From NCBI GenBank assembly GCA_963736715.1, contig CAVTQA010000001.1, positions 1 to 64,000 of the forward strand: DNA of 64,000 bases. The letters are read 5' to 3'. Below the pieces are notes generated by a model, which was given only the letters and a program-made list of their open reading frames with translations, made no database searches and had not been told where the DNA came from. Source of the stretch: AP-15 sp963736715. Its GTDB lineage: Bacteria > Pseudomonadota > Alphaproteobacteria > ATCC43930 > CGMCC-115725. The position numbers and the translations under genes were made by a program. Within the stretch, counting starts at the first letter, position 1; each line of letters opens with the position of its first letter. Of this stretch, positions 60,364 to 64,000 are shown piece by piece.

Positions 60364-61660
60364 GGCAACGCGAAATGTCCGCCCGGCTCTGGCGGTTTGT
60401 CCCGGCGGGTTCGGCATTGGCCGTCTTTCTCGCAATGTCCTGGCTTTACCGGCAAGGGCATAAAGAGGTGTACGACGACATCTTGCAGTCCTGGGGGATA
60501 GTGCCGTTCCAGTTCCCGTTCCTCGACATCAGCGGTTGGCTCGCAGCTTGGGAATGTGCGCGACAGGGCATAGATGTGGTGTCGTTTGACCCGTGCGATA
60601 TGTTGTTTAGAGGCTATGGCTCTTCGCCGCTATGGCTGGCTGCTGCTGGTGTGCCGTTGGGTGTGGCGAACACGACTGCCGTCGGGTGGGCCCTTGACCT
60701 TGTGTTCATCGCCTCGCTGAGTCTGCTGCCGCCGCCGCAGTGCCTTGTCGAACTGCTGCTGGTGCTGGCCGCGACCCTTTCGACGATGGTGGTTTTCGCG
60801 TTGGAACGCGCCAATGCCGACGTCATTCTGTTTCTCCTGGCGCTGGCGGCCGGCTGTCTTGCCGAACGCGGGCCGGCGGCGCGGATGATCGGCTATTGGC
60901 TCGCTCTCTTGTCTGCGCTCCTCAAATACTATCCGATCATGGTGCTGATCATCGTTTTTCGCGAACGGATCCGGTTTTCCTTGTCTGCGGCTGTTGATCA
61001 TGGCCGGTGCGCTCGCGGTCTTCTGGACGGAGAACCATCTCGAAATCATGCGAGGACTTCCGACCATCTCCAGCGGAAGATATGACACCGACTTGTTTGC
61101 GGCAAAAAACCTGCCTTTTCTGATCGGAGTTACTGGTCGAAAACGCGGCGGCGCCCTCTCGCTTTGCGGCGGCCCTTGGATGGGTGGTAACCGCCGGCCT
61201 CTATGGCGGCCTGGTCGGCGCGGCGCTGGCGATCTGCCGCCGGCTGTCACGCTTTGCCGAGTTGCGCGCCGCCATCGCCGAGCTTCCCGATGGCGAGCGG
61301 GTCTTCATGGTGATCGGCAGCGCAGTGATCGCCGGATGCTTCTTCGCCGGACAGAGCGTTGGGTATCGCGGCATTTTCCTGTTGCTCGTGATGCCGGGGC
61401 TATTGGCGCTGTCGCGCTCCGCCCTGCGCGAGCTGCGCGTCCTCTGTCTCGGAAGCGCGATCGTTATCGTGCTCTTGATGTGGGGCGAGTGCCTGCGGCA
61501 GGCGCTCGGCGGCGGGATCGGATTCTGGCTGCTGCGCGAGCTCGGCTGGTGGTGGTCGGTCAGCCTCATGCTGGCGCTGGTCGCCGATTTTTTGGGGGAG
61601 TCGCCGGTCTTGCAAGCCGCCTCTGCTTGGCTTTGCCGGCAGCCGGTGCAGTCGCTGTGA
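60360..61660 (+). pseudogene. GT87/DUF2029-like polytopic glycosyltransferase, two frameshifts
   Basis: Starts at ATG 60360, overlapping the preceding stop. The first part has WLAAWECARQGIDVVSFDPC, which matches the DUF2029/GT87 motif WxCARxGxDVxxxxPCD, followed by helices and ALERANADVILFLLALAAGC. Near 60985 the frame changes to one with LLIMAGALAVFWTENHLEIM, and near 61150 to a third with VVTAGLYGGLVGAALAICRR and LGLLREL-type helices, ending at 61660. A single continuous frame would give about 430 residues with 9-11 helices. These enzymes transfer sugars from polyprenyl phosphate carriers. Both neighbouring glycosyltransferases being broken suggests the pathway step is lost, unless the breaks are assembly errors. 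Confidence 0.72.
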
Positions 61661-61677
61661 CCGCCAAACGCCGTGGG

Positions 61678-61926
61678 TCAGCGCCGCGAGCGCGGACCGC
61701 GCGGCGGCCGCGGACCGCGATATTGCTGTAGGCGCGTGCTGCGCAAGCCCGCCAGCCCGTGCTGCTCGAAGGCGCGCTCCCAGGACCGGTACTCCTCCTC
61801 GGTCAGTTGGTAGCGCTGCAGCGCCTCTTCGAGGGTGATGCGGCCGGTGCGCACTGCGATGACGACCGCGGCCTTGCGGCGCACGACCCAGCGCCTGGTG
61901 TTCGGCGGCGGCAGGTCGTCGCTCAT
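61678..61926 (-). CDS. sciP: SciP-like CtrA inhibitor (DUF1153)
   Basis: About 82 residues from ATG 61926: MSDDLPPPNTRRWVVRRKAA, then VVIAVRTGRITLEEALQRYQ and LTEEEYRSWERAFEQHGLAG. This is the helix-turn-helix DUF1153 family. In Caulobacter SciP binds CtrA and blocks its transcription activation at cell-cycle promoters. A longer open frame upstream (to 62253) lacks family similarity, so the short start is preferred. The C-terminal tail is unusually Arg/Pro-rich. Convergent with the glycosyltransferase and next to a small gene on the same strand. Confidence 0.88.
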   Translation of the reverse strand: MSDDLPPPNTRRWVVRRKAAVVIAVRTGRITLEEALQRYQLTEEEYRSWERAFEQHGLAGLRSTRLQQYRGPRPPRGPRSRR

Positions 61927-61960
61927 CGGGAGGGCTTCCGGCGGCGACCGTTCGAGCGCA

Positions 61961-62185
61961 TTAATCACCGTGCCCTGCCAGGACTTTGGCGGCCCAGAAC
62001 GAGCGGTCGCGTCCCATACCCTGTCGGCGAGACTGGCCGCGGATGGCCGCGTAACGCTGCAGCGCCGCCCGATCGGCGGCGGCGGGAGTGGCCTGGGTCG
62101 GCAATGCGCACGCGGTCGGGCAGCGGGTAATGCCGTTGCGGCGGATAAAGGCGGCCACCGCGGCCTCATACTCTTCACTACACAT
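61961..62185 (-). CDS. Small conserved-looking protein with CPTAC motif
   Basis: A 74-residue protein: MCSEEYEAAVAAFIRRNGIT, then RCPTACALPTQATPAAADRA, ALQRYAAIRGQSRR. The pattern AAFIxxxGITRCPTACxxPTQ...ADRAALxxY is one I associate with small alphaproteobacterial proteins of unknown function. The CxxxC could bind metal, but no further ligands are obvious. It lies 34 bases upstream of sciP on the same strand and may be co-transcribed with it. Function unknown. Confidence 0.6.
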   Translation of the reverse strand: MCSEEYEAAVAAFIRRNGITRCPTACALPTQATPAAADRAALQRYAAIRGQSRRQGMGRDRSFWAAKVLAGHGD

Positions 62186-62624
62186 CGTCTAATTTCCCAA
62201 ATCGAACCCGATAGGTCTCGGGCAATGCCGAGCATGATTCCGACCTTGCTCAATAAGGGAAAATCTTCAACGATATTTATACTTAAGTGAGTAGAATTTG
62301 ATAGTTAAAATGGTTCGTTAAGCAATTGGACGAAGTAGTTCTTTTCTATTTCTTACCGCAGAGAGAGTGAGACGGGAGGGACATGCATCAGTTGGAGGCA
62401 TGCCGCAGCCGGCCAGCGCCCATCGGCGATTGCTGACAAAGCTCGCAGCGATCGTTCACGGATCGCCGCCGGCTACTCCCGGTTCGATTTCCGCAATGGC
62501 GTGCAAGCCGATCTCGCCCACGTCTGGGCACGATGACGACGCTAACCCGGATATTTAGTGAACTTCCGGGTTGGACGGGCTCACCAGAGCTGGGGATGAG
62601 CTGCGCGTTCGCCAGCGGCGGCCG
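62186..62624. other. AT-rich intergenic region upstream of the sciP pair
   Basis: No gene supported. 62200-62360 is clearly AT-rich and probably holds the promoter for the small gene and sciP on the minus strand. TTAA at 62306 and 62316 are separated by nine bases, near but not equal to a CtrA box. 62360-62560 has normal GC and nothing recognisable. The TadG-like gene ends at 62625. Confidence 0.4.
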
Positions 62625-64000
62625 TCAACAACCACCCGGCGGTGACGCGCTCACGCAAGCGGCGGGGATCAGCCGCGCGTTCGTCAGAGCCCCCCCGATG
62701 CCTCCCCCGAAGATGTTGGCCACGGTCGAGTACTTCGGGTTTGCGGTCGACGGGCAGGTCCCGCTTCCGCCATCGGTGGAGAAGAACTTGGTCGGATCGT
62801 TAACGTAGTAAGGGGACGTCGGGATCGGCGTGTTGGCGATTTGCTGCATCGCCGAGCACGAGGTGATCGATGTGGTGTCCGAGCAGGTGTTCGAGCCGTC
62901 GTCAAAGTAGATCGCAAACACCCAAGTCCCCGCGGCTGCCACGGTCTTCCCCGCGGCCGCCGCATTCTGGGCCGCGGTGATCGCCGCATGGCACTCTGAA
63001 TTGATATTTGCGCTTTCCAACGGCCCCATCTGTGCAGAACTCGAACTCGCAGCACCGTCGCTCAACAGGATGATCACGTTCGTCCCCGCTGGCTGACCGG
63101 CGCTTTTGCGGGCTGTTTGTTCCGCGACGAGGGCACTCTGGGCCGCGCCGATCGCATCGGCGTAGTAGGTTCCCAGCCCGCCGGGCGCTTTGAGGCAACC
63201 AGGCTTGGTCACTTTCACGATATTGGAGGAGGTGTTCAGAGTGGTCGCCGGGTCGGACGTGCCGAAATCGTCCCCGAAGCCGACGATCTGGTAGAGCGGC
63301 GCAGTAATGATCGTATCGCCGTTGAGGATGTCTGCGCCGGTCGGACTGGCGCTCATCACCGCAGTCGTCGGAAGGGTTACCGAGCTGATGGTCGTGCCGG
63401 TTCCCCACCAGGGCCAGCTCCCTGTGCCGGCCGGAATGCTCGTCCCGAAAGCGATCCAGTCGCCACTCGCGACCCCGCTGCCGGTGGCGAACGCCGACAT
63501 TATTACCGTCGAATTGCCTGTTGACGATGGTGTAACCGACGTGACTGTCGTGCCCGGCGCAATCGCACTGGGAGTGGTGATATCCTGGATTGTCATGCCG
63601 GGGGTGATTTTGGTCGTTGCTACATTCTTCGGGAAAGTAAGAGTTTTGCTTGTCTTAGGTGTCGCCGCATTCGTCGGTGTGCCCGCGTCGGTTACCACTG
63701 CCCATGGTGACCCGGTGTTAAATGCAGTGGCCGCCGTCATACTCGTGGCCAAGGAAAGCGTGCTGGTTGTCGTGGCCGTGCTGGCTGTATTCACGACCCC
63801 TGAATATCCTGCTCCCCCTGAGGACGACCATGGGGCTGTGGTCGGCAACTGCGGTGGAATTATAGGGCTTGTGCAGCCGATATCAGCCGTGGCTTGGCCG
63901 GCGTTGGTCACCGGCGGGAACACGAAGAGGGCGACCTCGTCGAACGGGGTCGGCGTCGACGCCCCGCAGGTTCCCTGGACACAGGGCCAGAGCTCTTTCA
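62625..64000 (-). CDS. TadG-like pilus assembly protein with vWA domain, 5' end beyond window
   Basis: At least 458 residues, open to the window edge. From the edge: KELWPCVQGTCGASTPTPFD, VALFVFPPVTNAGQATADIG, a Ser/Thr-rich low-complexity stretch (about 150 residues, many TT/ST/TP), then the vWA segment GTYYADAIGAAQSALVAEQT, NVIILLSDGAASSSS and GTWVFAIYFDDGS, and the end GGALTNARLIPAACVSASPP, where TNARLIP is typical of TadG proteins. The N-terminal TadE-like anchor and the first MIDAS motif lie outside. TadG helps assemble Flp pili in the envelope; an Flp pilin gene is at 58590. The low-complexity insertion is likely a surface-exposed linker. Confidence 0.8.
   Translation of the reverse strand, partial: KELWPCVQGTCGASTPTPFDEVALFVFPPVTNAGQATADIGCTSPIIPPQLPTTAPWSSSGGAGYSGVVNTASTATTTSTLSLATSMTAATAFNTGSPWAVVTDAGTPTNAATPKTSKTLTFPKNVATTKITPGMTIQDITTPSAIAPGTTVTSVTPSSTGNSTVIMSAFATGSGVASGDWIAFGTSIPAGTGSWPWWGTGTTISSVTLPTTAVMSASPTGADILNGDTIITAPLYQIVGFGDDFGTSDPATTLNTSSNIVKVTKPGCLKAPGGLGTYYADAIGAAQSALVAEQTARKSAGQPAGTNVIILLSDGAASSSSAQMGPLESANINSECHAAITAAQNAAAAGKTVAAAGTWVFAIYFDDGSNTCSDTTSITSCSAMQQIANTPIPTSPYYVNDPTKFFSTDGGSGTCPSTANPKYSTVANIFGGGIGGALTNARLIPAACVSASPPGGC

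Noticed and set aside
59089..60435. A 448-codon minus-strand frame opposite the GT22-like gene
   Set aside because: The sequence is Arg/Pro/Gly-rich without motifs, while the plus strand carries clear GT22 signatures in two frames.
61927..62253. N-terminal extension of sciP to 62253
   Set aside because: The extension has no similarity to DUF1153 proteins and overlaps the small gene at 61961-62185 in another frame.
62306..62322. TTAA-N9-TTAA upstream of the sciP pair as a CtrA box
   Set aside because: The CtrA consensus needs seven bases between the half sites; nine is outside it and the region is simply AT-rich.

Overview
The window looks like a chromosomal segment of a high-GC alphaproteobacterium, probably Rhodospirillales-like. 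The evidence is the dnaG-rpoD pair with an adjacent GatB/YqeY gene, carA-carB-greA, a trxB-lysR pair, an RNase E with an acidic insertion in its S1 domain, an ELM1-family protein, a SciP (DUF1153) CtrA inhibitor and Tad/Flp pilus genes. I cannot fix a genus from sequence alone.

Region 1 (1-18.1 kb) is an accessory, partly decayed defence-type island. It holds an HNH endonuclease remnant, a wrecked class III adenylate cyclase, and an intact 1316-residue TIR / NB-ARC / WD40 protein. That protein has 15 very similar 42-residue WD repeats, and its 3' end overlaps a truncated gene for a small partner. Next come a second cyclase scrap, a tyrosine integrase, an intact helicase-nuclease of type III Res style, a GIY-YIG protein, a decayed DNA adenine methyltransferase bracketed by inverted palindromic repeats, and a UvrD/PcrA-type helicase with an N-terminal RelE/ParE-like domain. 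Repeated TTCCCTG/CAGGGAA blocks mark the passage to core genes.

Region 2 (18.1-34.3 kb) is housekeeping plus efflux. It includes prfB with a clear programmed +1 frameshift site, PBP1A, rne, an M48 protease with a TPR-like tail, a DsbA-type oxidoreductase, maiA with an in-frame stop, and a TetR-adaptor-RND pump cluster with a palindromic operator just before tetR.

Region 3 (34.3-50.3 kb) is core: tRNA(CAU), rpoD, dnaG, yqeY, then divergently carA, carB and greA, an Lrp regulator, an ELM1-like protein, a 641-residue protein I do not recognise, trxB, lysR, and a likely structured non-coding RNA ending in a perfect intrinsic terminator.

Region 4 (50.9-61.7 kb) is a surface polysaccharide cluster: polysaccharide deacetylase, GT4 glycosyltransferase, SAM-dependent methyltransferase, an asparagine-synthase-like protein, an AsnB-type amidotransferase, tRNA-Arg(CCU), an Flp pilin, and two frameshifted polytopic glycosyltransferases. 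Region 5 (61.7-64 kb) carries sciP, a small conserved-looking gene and the 3' part of a TadG-like vWA protein that runs off the end.

The most interesting unit is the TIR-NB-ARC-WD40 gene. Its repeats are nearly uniform except at a few positions expected on one face of the propeller, a pattern reminiscent of fungal NLR proteins with highly conserved WD repeats. Next in interest are the RelE-like/helicase fusion beside the restriction genes and the unassigned non-coding RNA.
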